Shown: positions 1-9,110, numbered from the stretch's first letter. The stretch is 64,000 nucleotides of DNA from Pseudomonadota bacterium (GCA_021826065.1 JAKADY010000002.1:51530-115529), one strand, 5' to 3'. Made by a program: numbers and translations. Notes: generated by a model not told the origin, from the letters alone.

Positions 1-399
1 CAGGAGAAGGGCTGGCAGCTCGGCGGCGAGACCTCGGGCCACATCCTGTGCCTGGACAAGCACACCACGGGGGATGCCATCATCTCGGCGCTGCAGGTCC
101 TGGCCGCCCTGCGCAGCACGCGGCGCACGCTGGCCGACTACGCCCAGGACTGCCCGGCATTCCCCCAGATCCTGCTCAACGTGCGCGTCGACAAGGGGTT
201 CAAACTGAACGGCCAGGCCCCCATCACCGAGGCGGTGGCGGCGGCGGAGGCCGAGCTGGCCGACAGCGGCCGGGTCGTCCTGCGCCCCTCCGGTACCGAG
301 CCCTTGATCCGCGTGATGGTCGAGGGCCGCGACGAGGCCCAGGTGCAACGCCTGGCGCAGCGCATCGCCGACACGGTGCGCGCCGTCGCCGGCCAATGA
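1..399 (+). CDS. glmM: Phosphoglucosamine mutase, C-terminal part (5' end outside window)
   Basis: GlmM converts glucosamine-6-phosphate to glucosamine-1-phosphate for UDP-GlcNAc, and so for peptidoglycan and LPS synthesis in the cytoplasm. Frame 1 is open from the first base to a TGA at 397-399 and reads GETSGHIL near the start and RPSGTEPLIRVMVEGRD near the end. These are the sugar-ring and phosphate-binding signatures of the alpha-D-phosphohexomutase family. About 132 residues are present, so the catalytic serine and metal-binding loop lie upstream of the window. An internal methionine-like start at 181 would cut through the domain and is not used. The pst locus follows on the same strand after 166 bases that carry a PHO box, so pst has its own promoter. 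Confidence 0.95.
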   Translation, partial: QEKGWQLGGETSGHILCLDKHTTGDAIISALQVLAALRSTRRTLADYAQDCPAFPQILLNVRVDKGFKLNGQAPITEAVAAAEAELADSGRVVLRPSGTEPLIRVMVEGRDEAQVQRLAQRIADTVRAVAGQ

Positions 400-449
400 G
401 CCGCCGGCGCGCTTGGTTGAGTTGGGCGTCAGGGGAATTTGTAGCCTGT

Positions 450-483
450 TTGTCATGAAACTGTAATCTGTCCCCGCTAGGAT
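450..483 (+). promoter_or_regulatory. PHO box and -10 element of the pstS promoter
   Basis: The 18-mer TTGTCATGAAACTGTAAT at 450-467 matches the PhoB box, two CTGTCAT-type half-sites 11 bases apart: TTGTCAT, then CTGTAAT. A TAGGAT hexamer sits at 478-483, exactly 10 bases after the box, the spacing of PhoB-activated promoters in which the box replaces the -35. pstS starts 82 bases further on. The sequence match is direct; PhoB control is inferred from the family, as no phoB is in the window. Confidence 0.8.
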
Positions 484-565
484 GCAGCGGCATGGACATG
501 GCGCGTCTGCGTCGTGCCAGACCACCTGATCGCAGCCGTTCAACCCCTAAAAGGAGCCTGATCGC

Positions 566-1552
566 ATGTTCATGAAAAAACTCGTCCTCGCGCTGGGCCT
601 TGCCGCCAGCACGGCCTTCGCCGCCCAAGGCGCCCTGGCCCAGGCGGTCCGCGTCGATCCCAACCTGCCCACCTACCAGCGCACCACCGGCGTCTCCGGC
701 AACTTCACCAGCGTCGGTTCCGACACGCTGAACAACCTGATGACCCTGTGGGCCGAGGCCTTCAAGCGTCAGTACCCCAATGTCAACATCCAGATCCAGG
801 GCGCCGGCTCCTCCACGGCGCCGCCGGCCCTGATCGAGGGCGCGGCCAACTTCGGTCCGATGAGCCGCCTGATGAACGCCAAGGAGGTCGAGGCCTTCGA
901 GAAGAAGTTCGGCTACAAACCCCACCCCATCCCGGTGGCCATCGATGCCCTGGCCGTCTACGTCAACAAGGACAACCCCATCCAGGGCTTGTCCATCCCC
1001 CAGGTGGACGCCATCTTCTCGGCCACCCGCAAATGCGGCGGCAAAGAGGACATCACCAGCTGGGGTCAGGTCGGCATGACCGGCGAGTGGGCCAACCGCA
1101 CCATCGCCCTGTACGGTCGTAACTCGGTGTCCGGCACCTATGGCTACTTCAAGGAGAAGGCCCTGTGCAAGGGTGACTTCAAGCGCAACGTTGCCGAGCA
1201 GCCCGGTTCTGCCTCGGTGGTGCAGAGCGTGACCGGCCAGCTCAACGCCATCGGCTACTCCGGCATCGGTTACAAGACCTCCGGCGTGCGCGCCCTGCCG
1301 CTGGCGCACAAGGATGGCGCGCCGTTCGTCGAGCCCGATGCCAAGCATGCGATCGACGGCACCTACCCGCTGGCCCGCGTGCTGTATGTCTATGTGAACA
1401 AGCGTCCCAACCAACCGCTGCCGCCGCTTGAGCGTGAGTTCGTCAAACTGGTGCTGTCCAAACAAGGTCAGGAGGTGGTGGTGAAGGACGGCTTCGTGCC
1501 GCTGCCCGCCACCTTGGCGGCCAAGGCGCTCGCCGACCTGGGCATCAACTGA
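566..1552 (+). CDS. pstS: Phosphate-binding periplasmic protein of the Pst ABC transporter
   Basis: Captures inorganic phosphate in the periplasm and hands it to the PstCA permease. The 328-residue product has a Sec signal peptide (Met-Phe-Met-Lys-Lys, hydrophobic stretch, likely cut after ALAQA near residue 27). The phosphate-site motifs follow: [10 protein letters not shown] near residue 50, [11 protein letters not shown] near 80, and [11 protein letters not shown] near 190. Length is normal for PstS. ATG 566 was chosen over ATG 572 because AAGGAG at 551-556 lies 9 bases upstream. It is preceded by a PHO box and followed by a lipoprotein gene, with a terminator before pstC. That layout would let the binding protein be made in excess over the permease. 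Confidence 0.95.
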   Translation: MFMKKLVLALGLAASTAFAAQGALAQAVRVDPNLPTYQRTTGVSGNFTSVGSDTLNNLMTLWAEAFKRQYPNVNIQIQGAGSSTAPPALIEGAANFGPMSRLMNAKEVEAFEKKFGYKPHPIPVAIDALAVYVNKDNPIQGLSIPQVDAIFSATRKCGGKEDITSWGQVGMTGEWANRTIALYGRNSVSGTYGYFKEKALCKGDFKRNVAEQPGSASVVQSVTGQLNAIGYSGIGYKTSGVRALPLAHKDGAPFVEPDAKHAIDGTYPLARVLYVYVNKRPNQPLPPLEREFVKLVLSKQGQEVVVKDGFVPLPATLAAKALADLGIN

Positions 1553-1625
1553 GTCTGAACCCCGCCAGAAGGCGCGCGCAGGCCGTCCGGCCCGCGCGCG
1601 CCCCAACCCAAGACGGAGATCCATC

Positions 1626-2249
1626 ATGCAGATGAAGCCCCAGCGTATGCAGCCCTTGGCACTGATCCTGGCAATGGGCCTGTTCAGCGGCTGCGCCACC
1701 AGCCAGACCGGGGAGCCCGCCAAGACGGAGGCAAAACCGGCGGCCCAGGCGACTGCAACGGCAGCGTCAGCCGCCCCCGCCAGTGCGCCGACCGAGTATT
1801 TCTTCATCGTCTATCACGAAAACGGCCGCATCTACCCTATTGCTGACGTCAAGAATTACCTCGGTTTCCTGGAGCACGACGAACTGACCTACACCCGCAC
1901 CCGCATCGGTGAGGGGCCGGATGGTGCCACCCTGGTCTTCGGCATCGAGAAGAAAGAGGCCGACGAGCTCGGCAAGCCTTCCAAGGCCGAGCTGTTCTAT
2001 GATGGCAAATATCAGCCCACCGGGTCGTTCTACGGCGAGGTGATGCTGGACGGCCGCTTCTACGTGTTCGGTACCTGGAAGGATTTCAAGGATTTCCTCG
2101 AACACAAGGAGGTGACCTACACCTTCACGGAGATCGGCGCCGGGCCCAAGGGCGAGACCGTGATCTATGCCCTCAACAAGGACACGGTCAAGGAGGGGCG
2201 GCCCGTCAAGCTGATCGAGGCCTTCAACAACCTCCGAAAATCCAAGTAA
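1626..2249 (+). CDS. Predicted outer-envelope lipoprotein with two tandem homologous domains, linked to pst
   Basis: I do not recognise this family. The 207-residue product has a lipoprotein signal with lipobox LFSGC (Cys23), then a Pro/Ala/Thr linker to about residue 56. Two copies of a roughly 53-residue domain follow, at about 58-112 and 135-187. Both copies share the pattern (D/N)GRxY, FLEH(D/K)E(L/V)TYT, (I)GxGPxGxT. The start has GGAG at 1615-1618. It sits 73 bases after pstS and before a strong terminator, so it is probably co-transcribed with pstS from the PHO promoter. A role at the cell surface during phosphate starvation is inference from position. The tandem duplication and the lipobox are seen directly. 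Confidence 0.8.
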   Translation: MQMKPQRMQPLALILAMGLFSGCATSQTGEPAKTEAKPAAQATATAASAAPASAPTEYFFIVYHENGRIYPIADVKNYLGFLEHDELTYTRTRIGEGPDGATLVFGIEKKEADELGKPSKAELFYDGKYQPTGSFYGEVMLDGRFYVFGTWKDFKDFLEHKEVTYTFTEIGAGPKGETVIYALNKDTVKEGRPVKLIEAFNNLRKSK

Positions 2250-2279
2250 GCCCGGGCCTGCGCCCGGGCCGGCAGGCGG

Positions 2280-2306
2280 GGGCTGAACCCAGGGTTCAGC
2301 CCTTTT
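2280..2306 (+). terminator. Rho-independent terminator between the pstS-lipoprotein unit and pstC
   Basis: A 10-bp perfect stem (GGGCTGAACC at 2280-2289, GGTTCAGCCC at 2293-2302), a 3-base loop and TTTT at 2303-2306. A GC palindrome at about 2250-2269 precedes it. It would uncouple pstS levels from pstCAB. Confidence 0.8.
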
Positions 2307-2393
2307 CGCATAGAATGCCCCGGCCACATTGTACCCTGTCCTCCCCGAGCGGTGGGTGAGGCGGGCGTTGGTCGGGCAAGCGTGTGGTGGGAC

Positions 2394-4670
2394 ATGGAAA
2401 AGATCGAAACCAACATCAGCAAGGTCGGCGGCTATACCGGGCGTCGTATGGCCAAGGACAAGCTGTTCAAGCACGTGATGACCTTTGGCGGTCTGAGCGT
2501 GATCATCGCCATCAGCGCCATCTTTTTCTATCTCGCCAGTGTCGTCCTGCCCATATTCATGCCGGCCAGCATGGACGAGTTCAAACGGCTGCCCCTGCCG
2601 GCCGCGCAGAGTGGGGTGGTGCATTACGCGGCCGAGGAGCTGGCCGAGGTCGGCATGCGTTTCCAGGCCGACGGCAAGGTGGATTTCTTCGATTTGCGCA
2701 ACGGCAAGGCGCTCGGCGGCGACAGGATCACGCCGCCGGCGGGGGTGAAGATCACCACCTTCGCCGCGGGCGACCCCTCGCAGAAGGTCGTGGCCTACGG
2801 CATGGACAACGGACACATGCTGCTGGCCCGGCAGGCCTATCAGGTGAGTTTTCACCCCAATCCCAAGGACCCCACAAAGGATATCCGCAGCATCAAGCCG
2901 TCGATCGATCACCCCCTAGGTGAAGCGCCGATCGCGGTCGACCCCCAGGGGCGTGCCTTGAGGCTGCTCACGGTACAAAGCTCCGACGAGGGCACGACGG
3001 CGATCGCCCTGACCGAGGACGGCCGGCTGGTGATGACCGCCATCACCAGCCGCACCAACCTCATCACCGGCGAGGTCAGCACCGAATCCGAGAGTGTGGA
3101 GCTGCCCCTGCCGCAAAACGGCGAGATCCGCCAGCTGCTGCTCGAGGTCAAGCAGCGCGACCTCTACGTGCTGCATGGCGACCGTCAGGTGTCGCACTAC
3201 GACGTGATGAACAAGTCGAGTCCGCGTCTCGTGCAGACCGTCGAGGTGGCGCCAGCCGGCGAGCGGGTCACGGCGGCGACCCTGTTGAGCGGCGGCTACT
3301 CCCTCATCTTGGGTACCGACAAAGGCAATCTCACGCAATGGTTCCAGGTGCGGGACAAGGACAACAACAACCACCTCACGCGGATACGCGACTTCAAGCC
3401 AATGCGGCATGCCGTCACGGTCATCGCCCCGGAACACTTCCGCAAGGGCTTCATCGTCGGCGATGCCAAGGGCGATGTGGGGCTTTACTACGCCACCTCG
3501 CGCCGGCATCTGCTCACCCGCTCCAGCGGCAGCGAGCCGGTCCAGGTGCTCGCCCTGGCGCCGCGCGCCAACGCCGCGCTGGTACAGAACACTGATGGCG
3601 CTCTGCAGACGGCCAGCATCAAGAACGATTACCCCGAGGTGTCTTTCTACGCGACCTGGCAAAAGGTCTGGTACGAGAGCTACCAGGAACCGGAATACGT
3701 CTGGCAATCGTCCGCCGCCACCTCCGACTTCGAGCCCAAGTTCAGCGTCGCCCCGCTGACCTTCGGCACCCTCAAGGCCGCCTTCTACGCGATGCTGGTG
3801 GCCATCCCCCTGGCGGTGATGGGGGCCATCTTCGCCGCCTACTTCATGTCGCCGCGCATGCGCAGCGTGGTCAAGCCCTCCATCGAGATCATGGAGGCGC
3901 TGCCCACCGTGATCCTCGGCTTCCTCGCCGGTCTGTGGCTCGCGCCCTTCGTCGACAACAACCTGGCCGGCACCCTGTTGGCGATCTTCCTGTTGCCTTT
4001 CAGCTTCCTGCTGAGCGCCTACATCTGGCACCGCCTGCCGGTGAGCTTCACGCAGCGCGTCGGTCCGGGCTGGGAGGCGGCCTTGCTGATACTGCCCATC
4101 ATCCTCACCATCTGGCTGGCCATCGAGCTGGGCCATACCATCGAGGCCGCCTTCTTCGGCGGCAACATGCCACACTGGGTGACCAACGAGCTCGGCTGGA
4201 CCTATGAGCAGCGCAACTCCTTGGTGGTGGGAATCGCCATGGGCTTTGCCGTCATCCCCAACATCTTCTCCATCGCCGAGGACGCCGTCTTCAGCGTGCC
4301 GAAGCACCTGACCTCGGGCTCCCTGGCGCTGGGCGCCACACCCTGGCAGACCCTGTGGAACGTGGTCCTGCCCACCGCCAGCCCCGGCATCTTCTCCGCC
4401 ATCATGGTCGGACTGGGCCGCGCCGTGGGCGAGACCATGATCGTGCTGATGGCCACCGGCAACACCGCGGTGATGGACCTGTCCATCTTCACCGGTTTCC
4501 GGACCCTTTCCGCCAACATCGGTGTGGAGATGCCGGAGGCGGCGGTGGGGACCACGCACTATCGCCTGCTGTTCTTCTCCGCCCTAGTCCTGTTCGCCTT
4601 CACCTTCCTGGTGAACACCGCTGCCGAGCTGGTGCGGCAGCGCCTGCGGGAAAAATACAGCACCCTGTGA
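2394..4670 (+). CDS. pstC: Phosphate ABC transporter permease PstC, large form
   Basis: One of the two inner-membrane permeases of the Pst system. About 758 residues, far longer than the roughly 320 of E. coli PstC. The protein has a first membrane helix (about residues 35-60) and then roughly 400 soluble residues of repeating short strands, possibly propeller-like. The MetI-type permease domain starts near residue 475, with the EAA-type loop around SLALGATPWQTLWNVVLPTASPG near 650. Long PstC forms are known in Pseudomonas and relatives. ATG 2394 was chosen as the first ATG; the frame is open to a GTG at 2352, but the ribosome site is weak either way. pstA follows 11 bases downstream. Confidence 0.9.
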   Translation: MEKIETNISKVGGYTGRRMAKDKLFKHVMTFGGLSVIIAISAIFFYLASVVLPIFMPASMDEFKRLPLPAAQSGVVHYAAEELAEVGMRFQADGKVDFFDLRNGKALGGDRITPPAGVKITTFAAGDPSQKVVAYGMDNGHMLLARQAYQVSFHPNPKDPTKDIRSIKPSIDHPLGEAPIAVDPQGRALRLLTVQSSDEGTTAIALTEDGRLVMTAITSRTNLITGEVSTESESVELPLPQNGEIRQLLLEVKQRDLYVLHGDRQVSHYDVMNKSSPRLVQTVEVAPAGERVTAATLLSGGYSLILGTDKGNLTQWFQVRDKDNNNHLTRIRDFKPMRHAVTVIAPEHFRKGFIVGDAKGDVGLYYATSRRHLLTRSSGSEPVQVLALAPRANAALVQNTDGALQTASIKNDYPEVSFYATWQKVWYESYQEPEYVWQSSAATSDFEPKFSVAPLTFGTLKAAFYAMLVAIPLAVMGAIFAAYFMSPRMRSVVKPSIEIMEALPTVILGFLAGLWLAPFVDNNLAGTLLAIFLLPFSFLLSAYIWHRLPVSFTQRVGPGWEAALLILPIILTIWLAIELGHTIEAAFFGGNMPHWVTNELGWTYEQRNSLVVGIAMGFAVIPNIFSIAEDAVFSVPKHLTSGSLALGATPWQTLWNVVLPTASPGIFSAIMVGLGRAVGETMIVLMATGNTAVMDLSIFTGFRTLSANIGVEMPEAAVGTTHYRLLFFSALVLFAFTFLVNTAAELVRQRLREKYSTL

Positions 4671-4681
4671 GGATCTGACCC

Positions 4682-6337
4682 ATGCGCGACTGGTTTAAGG
4701 GCGGCGAGCCCTGGATTTGGATGACCGCGGGGGCGGTGGCCCTGTCGCTGGTGATGGTCTATGCCGTGGTATGGCTCACCGCCGCGCGCGGGCTGGTGCA
4801 CTGGTGGCCGAAACCCGTGGTGGAGACGACCTACAAGGAGGCCGACGGTCGCGTCGTCCGCTTGATCGGTGAGGTGCGTGAGCGCGAGGAGGTGGCCGTC
4901 GTGCGCCTGCGCGAACAGGGCTACAACATCGACACCCAAGACGCCTACACCCATCGTTACCTGTTCAAGCTCGGCAACAAGGACATCACCGGTGTCGATT
5001 TCAAGTGGTTCCCGGCGCCCAATCTCGGCCAGTTCACCTATCCGCGCGATCTCATCACCATCGAGCGGCGCGAGTGGGGCAACTTCTATGGCCACCTCAA
5101 GGCGGTGAAGCAGGAGGGGCAGGTCGTGGCCGAGGGCGATGCGGCATGGGAGGAGGCGCAAAAGCGGCTCGAGCGCGGCACTGCCCTGTTCCGCGAGGCC
5201 CTGCGCCTGGAAAAGGTCGACATCGGTCGCATCAACTACCAGCTTGAGCGGCTGCGGCTACGTGAACGAAAACTGATGTTGCAGGGGCGGCTTACGGAGG
5301 CGGACAAGGCCGAATTCGCCCGCCAGCGTGACAAGCTGAACGCCGATTACGGTGTCCTGCAGGAAAGGCTGGACCGGGTCCGACACGATCTGGAGCGCGA
5401 CAGCCTGATGGTCGAGACCATGGAAGGGCAGGTGGTGGAGATCCCCTTCGCCAAGATCGCCGACCTGTACATGCCCAATGCGATGAACACCCTGCAGAAG
5501 GCGGGTTTCTATGCCCGCAAATTCTGGGAGTTCATCAGCGACGACCCGCGCGAGGCCAACACCGAGGGCGGCATCTTCCCGGCCATCTTCGGCACCGTGA
5601 TGATGGTGCTGTTGATGTCGGTCATGGTGACCCCGCTGGGCATCATGGCGGCGGTCTATATGCGCGAATACGCCAAACAAGGGCCGCTCATCCGCACCAT
5701 CCGCATCTCGGTGAACAACCTGGCCGGCGTGCCCTCCATCGTCTACGGCGTGTTCGGCCTGGGCTTCTTCGTCTACGTGCTGGGGGGCAGCATCGACGAG
5801 CTGTTCTTCCCGGAGGCCCTGCCCGCCCCCACCTTCGGCAGCCCCGGCATCCTCTGGGCGTCGCTCACCCTGGCCATCCTCACCCTGCCGGTGGTCATCG
5901 TCGCCACCGAGGAGGGCCTGTCGCGCGTGCCACGCTCCGTGCGCGAGGGCAGCCTCGCCCTGGGGGCGACCAAGGCCGAGACGCTCTGGCGCATCGTTTT
6001 GCCCATGGCCAGCCCGGCCATGATGACCGGCCTGATCCTGGCCGTGGCCCGTGCCGCCGGCGAGGTGGCCCCGCTGATGCTGGTGGGTGTGGTCAAGCTC
6101 GCGCCGAGCCTGCCGGTGGACGGCAACTTCCCCTTCATCCACCTGGAACGCAAGTTCATGCACCTGGGCTTCCACATCTACGACGTCGGCTTCCAGAGCC
6201 CCAACGTCGAGGCCGCCCGCCCGCTGGTCTATGCCACGGCCCTGCTGCTGGTCATCATCATCGTCGTGCTGAACCTGGCCGCCATCAGCATGCGCAACCA
6301 CCTGCGCGAGAAGATGCGCGGCCTCGAAGGCGTCTGA
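4682..6337 (+). CDS. pstA: Phosphate ABC transporter permease PstA, large form
   Basis: The second inner-membrane permease, pairing with PstC. 551 residues with one N-terminal helix (about 13-37). A charged soluble region follows, with a likely coiled coil at about 155-245 (runs such as [18 protein letters not shown]). The permease domain begins near residue 300, with the coupling loop around [22 protein letters not shown] near 425. E. coli PstA is about 300 residues, so the extra N-terminal domain parallels that of PstC and the two insertions probably co-occur. It starts 11 bases after pstC and ends 34 bases before pstB. ATG 4682 is preceded by GAGGA at about 4670. Confidence 0.92.
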   Translation: MRDWFKGGEPWIWMTAGAVALSLVMVYAVVWLTAARGLVHWWPKPVVETTYKEADGRVVRLIGEVREREEVAVVRLREQGYNIDTQDAYTHRYLFKLGNKDITGVDFKWFPAPNLGQFTYPRDLITIERREWGNFYGHLKAVKQEGQVVAEGDAAWEEAQKRLERGTALFREALRLEKVDIGRINYQLERLRLRERKLMLQGRLTEADKAEFARQRDKLNADYGVLQERLDRVRHDLERDSLMVETMEGQVVEIPFAKIADLYMPNAMNTLQKAGFYARKFWEFISDDPREANTEGGIFPAIFGTVMMVLLMSVMVTPLGIMAAVYMREYAKQGPLIRTIRISVNNLAGVPSIVYGVFGLGFFVYVLGGSIDELFFPEALPAPTFGSPGILWASLTLAILTLPVVIVATEEGLSRVPRSVREGSLALGATKAETLWRIVLPMASPAMMTGLILAVARAAGEVAPLMLVGVVKLAPSLPVDGNFPFIHLERKFMHLGFHIYDVGFQSPNVEAARPLVYATALLLVIIIVVLNLAAISMRNHLREKMRGLEGV

Positions 6338-6371
6338 GCCCGATCAGAATGCATTCACAAGGAAAAACCCT

Positions 6372-7196
6372 ATGAGCGACGCGCCCAAGTCCCACGCCAT
6401 CAACCTCGGCGACATCACCCGCACCCCCATGGCCCACACCAGCGAGGTGGCCATCGAGGTGCAGAACCTGGACCTGTACTACGGCAACGCCCAGGCGCTG
6501 AAGGGGATCAACATGAAGATCCCCAAGAAGCGGGTCACCGCCTTCATCGGCCCCAGCGGCTGCGGCAAGTCCACCCTGCTGCGCTGCTTCAACCGCATGA
6601 ACGATCTGGTCGACAACTGCCGTGTCGAGGGCAAGATCCTCATGGATGGCAAGAACATCTACGACCGCGACGTCAACGTCGCCCTCCTGCGCCGGCGGGT
6701 CGGGATGGTGTTCCAGAAGCCCAATCCCTTTCCCAAGTCGATCTACGAGAACGTGGCCTATGGGCTGCGCATCATGGGGATCAACGACAAGAAGACCCTG
6801 GACACGACGGTGGAGAAGGCCCTGCGCGGCGCCGCCCTGTGGGACGAGGTGAAGGACCGGCTGCAGGACAGCGGCATGAGCCTGTCCGGTGGCCAGCAGC
6901 AACGCCTGGTCATCGCCCGCGCCGTGGCCCTCGAGCCCGATGTGCTGCTGCTCGACGAGCCGGCCTCGGCGCTCGACCCGATCTCCACCGCCAAGCTGGA
7001 GGAGCTGATCGACGAGCTCAAGGCCAACTACACCATCGTCATCGTCACCCACAACATGCAGCAGGCGGCGCGGGTGTCCGACTACACCGCCTTCATGTAC
7101 CTGGGCGAGCTGATCGAGTTCGGCCCGACCGACGAGCTCTTCGTCAAGCCCAAGAACAAGCAGACGGAAGACTACATCACCGGCCGCTTCGGCTAG
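6372..7196 (+). CDS. pstB: Phosphate import ATP-binding protein PstB
   Basis: The ATPase that drives phosphate import through PstCA. 274 residues, all ABC landmarks present: Walker [10 protein letters not shown] at about residues 60-68, Q-loop [10 protein letters not shown], signature LSGGQQQR near 175, Walker [13 protein letters not shown], and the H-loop in [13 protein letters not shown]. The strings around PNPFP and SALDPIST are typical of PstB. AAGGA lies about 8 bases before ATG 6372. The usual partner phoU does not follow; instead there is a short gene behind its own PHO half-sites. Confidence 0.97.
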   Translation: MSDAPKSHAINLGDITRTPMAHTSEVAIEVQNLDLYYGNAQALKGINMKIPKKRVTAFIGPSGCGKSTLLRCFNRMNDLVDNCRVEGKILMDGKNIYDRDVNVALLRRRVGMVFQKPNPFPKSIYENVAYGLRIMGINDKKTLDTTVEKALRGAALWDEVKDRLQDSGMSLSGGQQQRLVIARAVALEPDVLLLDEPASALDPISTAKLEELIDELKANYTIVIVTHNMQQAARVSDYTAFMYLGELIEFGPTDELFVKPKNKQTEDYITGRFG

Positions 7197-7244
7197 GTCG
7201 ACACGCCACCGCCGTGGCAAGGACCGGACTGGATGGGGCTCGAG

Positions 7245-7273
7245 CCGTCACATCTCTGTCACGGAGATGTAAT
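7245..7273 (+). promoter_or_regulatory. Three PHO half-sites at 11-bp spacing before a small gene
   Basis: CCGTCAC at 7245-7251, CTGTCAC at 7256-7262 and ATGTAAT at 7267-7273 repeat every 11 bases and form two overlapping 18-bp PHO boxes. No good hexamer lies 10 bases after the last box. The nearest -10-like string is TATCAT at 7296-7301, 22 bases on. A TTGACC at 7276 would be only 14 bases from it. PhoB binding is well supported by sequence; the exact promoter is uncertain. Confidence 0.7.
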
Positions 7274-7350
7274 TTTTGACCGCCGGCTGTTTCGGTATCA
7301 TTGCCCGCAGGAGCACAACGACCGAGACCAAGAGTCCAGGAGCCCAAGCC

Positions 7351-7599
7351 ATGGCCAATGCCGTCAAAGCCGTCGCAAAATTCGTCCGCAAGAACAAGGA
7401 CGACGAGAGCGCCGTCATCTTGCGTGAACTGTGCGAGGCGCTCGAGACCGGCCAGCCCTTCGTGCTGACCCGGCTCTACGACATCCCGCCCAAGGCCTAC
7501 GAGCTGGCCATCAAGCTGCTGACCGACTGGCGCTTCGACCGGCACCTGACCGAGCGGCGCTTCGCCAAATACTTCGACCAGGACCAGGAAGAGGGCTGA
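7351..7599 (+). CDS. Small uncharacterised protein, likely Pho-regulated
   Basis: 82 residues, no signal peptide or membrane segment, and strongly charged: basic at the start (AVKAVAKFVRKNKD) and acidic at the end (DQDQEEG). The middle looks helical, with LRELCEALETGQPFVLTRLYDIP and LLTDWRFDRHLTERRFAKYF. I do not recognise the family. ATG 7351 is chosen for AGGAG at 7338-7342, 8 bases upstream; the frame is open from a TTG at 7276 inside the promoter region. It stands where phoU would be expected after pstB and has its own PHO half-sites, so a role in the phosphate response is inferred from position and operator only. Confidence 0.75.
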   Translation: MANAVKAVAKFVRKNKDDESAVILRELCEALETGQPFVLTRLYDIPPKAYELAIKLLTDWRFDRHLTERRFAKYFDQDQEEG

Positions 7600-7636
7600 G
7601 GCACGTCCCCAAGCCCGAGGTCACGGAACACGGCGT

Positions 7637-7665
7637 TTGACCCCATAGTCTTTCGCCGTTATCAT
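7637..7665 (+). promoter_or_regulatory. Sigma-70 promoter of tpiA-secG
   Basis: TTGACC at 7637-7642, a 17-base spacer, and TATCAT at 7660-7665, about 29 bases before the tpiA start. Good match to the housekeeping consensus. Confidence 0.65.
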
Positions 7666-7693
7666 CCAAAATTTACGTATTGTCAGGTCACCC

Positions 7694-8440
7694 ATGCGTC
7701 GCAAATTCGTCGCCGGCAACTGGAAGATGCACGGCAACCTCGTCGACAACGACGCCCTGCTGACCGGCATCCTCGCCGGGATCGGGGAGGTCAGGGCCGA
7801 GGTCGCCGTTTGTGTGCCTTTCCCCTATCTGGCACAGGCCAAGGCCAAACTGGCCGGCTCCAAGGTCGCCTGGGGCGCACAGAATCTGAGCCAGCACGCC
7901 AAGGGCGCCTACACCGGCGAAGTGTCCGCCCTGATGCTCAACGACTTCGAGTGCAAGTACGTCATCGTCGGCCACTCCGAGCGGCGCGCCCTCTACGGCG
8001 AGAGCGATGCCATCGTCGCCGAGAAATATGCCGCGGCCCAGACCGCCGGCCTGGTGCCCATCCTCTGTGTGGGGGAGACCCTGGAGGAGCGTGAGGCGGG
8101 GATCACCGAGCAGGTGGTCGGGCGCCAGCTCGACGCCGTGCTGAACAAATCGGGGGTCATCTCGTTCGCCAATGCCGTCATCGCCTACGAGCCGGTCTGG
8201 GCCATCGGTACGGGCAAGACCGCCACACCGGAGCAGGCGCAGGCCGTGCACGCCTTCATCCGCGCCAAGATCCGCGCCCTCGACGCCGAGGTGGCGGAGC
8301 ACCTGGTCATCCAGTACGGCGGCAGCGTCAAGGCCTCGAACGCGGCCGAGCTCTTCGCCCAGCCGGACATCGACGGAGGCCTGATCGGCGGCGCCTCGCT
8401 CAACGCCGAGGAATTCCTGGCCATCTGCCGGGCGGCCTGA
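7694..8440 (+). CDS. tpiA: Triosephosphate isomerase
   Basis: Interconverts dihydroxyacetone phosphate and glyceraldehyde-3-phosphate in the cytoplasm. 248 residues, normal length, with the catalytic lysine in GNWKMHG (residue about 11), the histidine in GHSERR, the glutamate in AYEPVWAIGTGKTATP (which runs into the flexible loop) and the phosphate-binding YGGSVK near 213. It has its own promoter, TTGACC-17-TATCAT. secG follows 16 bases downstream, a conserved pairing in proteobacteria. Confidence 0.97.
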   Translation: MRRKFVAGNWKMHGNLVDNDALLTGILAGIGEVRAEVAVCVPFPYLAQAKAKLAGSKVAWGAQNLSQHAKGAYTGEVSALMLNDFECKYVIVGHSERRALYGESDAIVAEKYAAAQTAGLVPILCVGETLEEREAGITEQVVGRQLDAVLNKSGVISFANAVIAYEPVWAIGTGKTATPEQAQAVHAFIRAKIRALDAEVAEHLVIQYGGSVKASNAAELFAQPDIDGGLIGGASLNAEEFLAICRAA

Positions 8441-8456
8441 GTCGAGAGGGGGCGGC

Positions 8457-8795
8457 GTGGAACTGATCGTCTGGATCCTGCACCTACTGGTCGCCGTCGG
8501 GATCATCGCCCTGGTCCTGCTGCAGCACGGCAAGGGTGCCGATATGGGGGCGGCCTTCGGCAGCGGGGCCTCGGGCAGCCTGTTCGGGGCGACCGGCTCG
8601 GCGAACTTCCTGTCGCGGACCACGGCCGTGTTGGCCACCCTGTTCTTCCTCACCAGCCTGGGGCTGACCTATTTCTCCGCACAAAAGGTGGAGTCGGCCA
8701 AGCCGCTGCCGGTGCCCGTACAGCCGTCCGCGCCGGCTGCACCCGCCCCGGCCGCGCCGGGTCCAGGAGGCCAACCGGTCGAAATACCCAGGTAA
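8457..8795 (+). CDS. secG: Preprotein translocase subunit SecG
   Basis: Small inner-membrane subunit of the SecYEG channel. 112 residues with two membrane helices (about 2-22 and 55-75). Between them is the conserved GKGADMGAAFGSGASGSLFG-type loop, and the tail is rich in Pro and Ala. The start is GTG 8457 with a purine-rich GAGAGGGGG just upstream; no ATG fits. It lies between tpiA and tRNA-Leu, the standard location. Confidence 0.93.
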   Translation: MELIVWILHLLVAVGIIALVLLQHGKGADMGAAFGSGASGSLFGATGSANFLSRTTAVLATLFFLTSLGLTYFSAQKVESAKPLPVPVQPSAPAAPAPAAPGPGGQPVEIPR

Positions 8796-8921
8796 TTCGC
8801 GTGGTCGGCTCGTGGCGTCCCGGAGGCTGTCTGGGGGCGGCGAGTCTGTATCCCCCGCTGACGGGGACCGCTCAGCGGTTTTCACGCTAAAATAGTCAAT
8901 CGCGCGACGAGCGCGCCACCT

Positions 8922-9006
8922 GCCGACGTGGTGGAATTGGTAGACACGCTGTCTTGAGGGGGCAGTGCGGAAACGCGTGCGAGTTCGAGTCTCGCCGTCG
9001 GCACCA
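8922..9006 (+). tRNA. tRNA-Leu (anticodon GAG)
   Basis: Acceptor GCCGACG at 8922-8928 pairs with CGTCGGC at 8996-9002, then A and an encoded CCA at 9004-9006. The anticodon stem CTGTC/GGCAG encloses TTGAGGG, so the anticodon is GAG at 8956-8958. The T arm GAGTTCGAGTCTC and the long variable arm are as expected for a class II tRNA. Confidence 0.97.
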
Positions 9007-9041
9007 TCAATAATCCTTATAGCCTCCAGCCTTGATTTAAT

Positions 9042-9066
9042 AACCCATTGATATCAATGGGTTTTT
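9042..9066 (+). terminator. Rho-independent terminator after tRNA-Leu
   Basis: AACCCATTG at 9042-9050, loop ATAT, CAATGGGTT at 9055-9063, running into TTTTT. The palindrome is perfect. It separates secG/tRNA-Leu from nuo. Confidence 0.85.
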
Positions 9067-9080
9067 GGTTTCGGCCTGGC

Positions 9081-9110
9081 TTGACACCGGCATGGGCAGC
9101 CGCATAGACT
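9081..9110 (+). promoter_or_regulatory. Probable sigma-70 promoter of the nuo operon
   Basis: A consensus TTGACA at 9081-9086 is followed 16-18 bases later by CATAGA/TAGACT at 9103-9110, some 40 bases before nuoA and after the tRNA terminator. The -35 is perfect and the -10 is weak. Confidence 0.55.

Noticed and set aside
224..1807. 527-codon minus-strand open frame opposite pstS
   Set aside because: High GC with biased third positions opens the antisense frame; the plus strand has clear glmM, pstS and lipoprotein genes and the antisense product is Gly/Arg/His-rich and family-less. The same applies to other long antisense frames, such as those opposite nuoL and ftsY.
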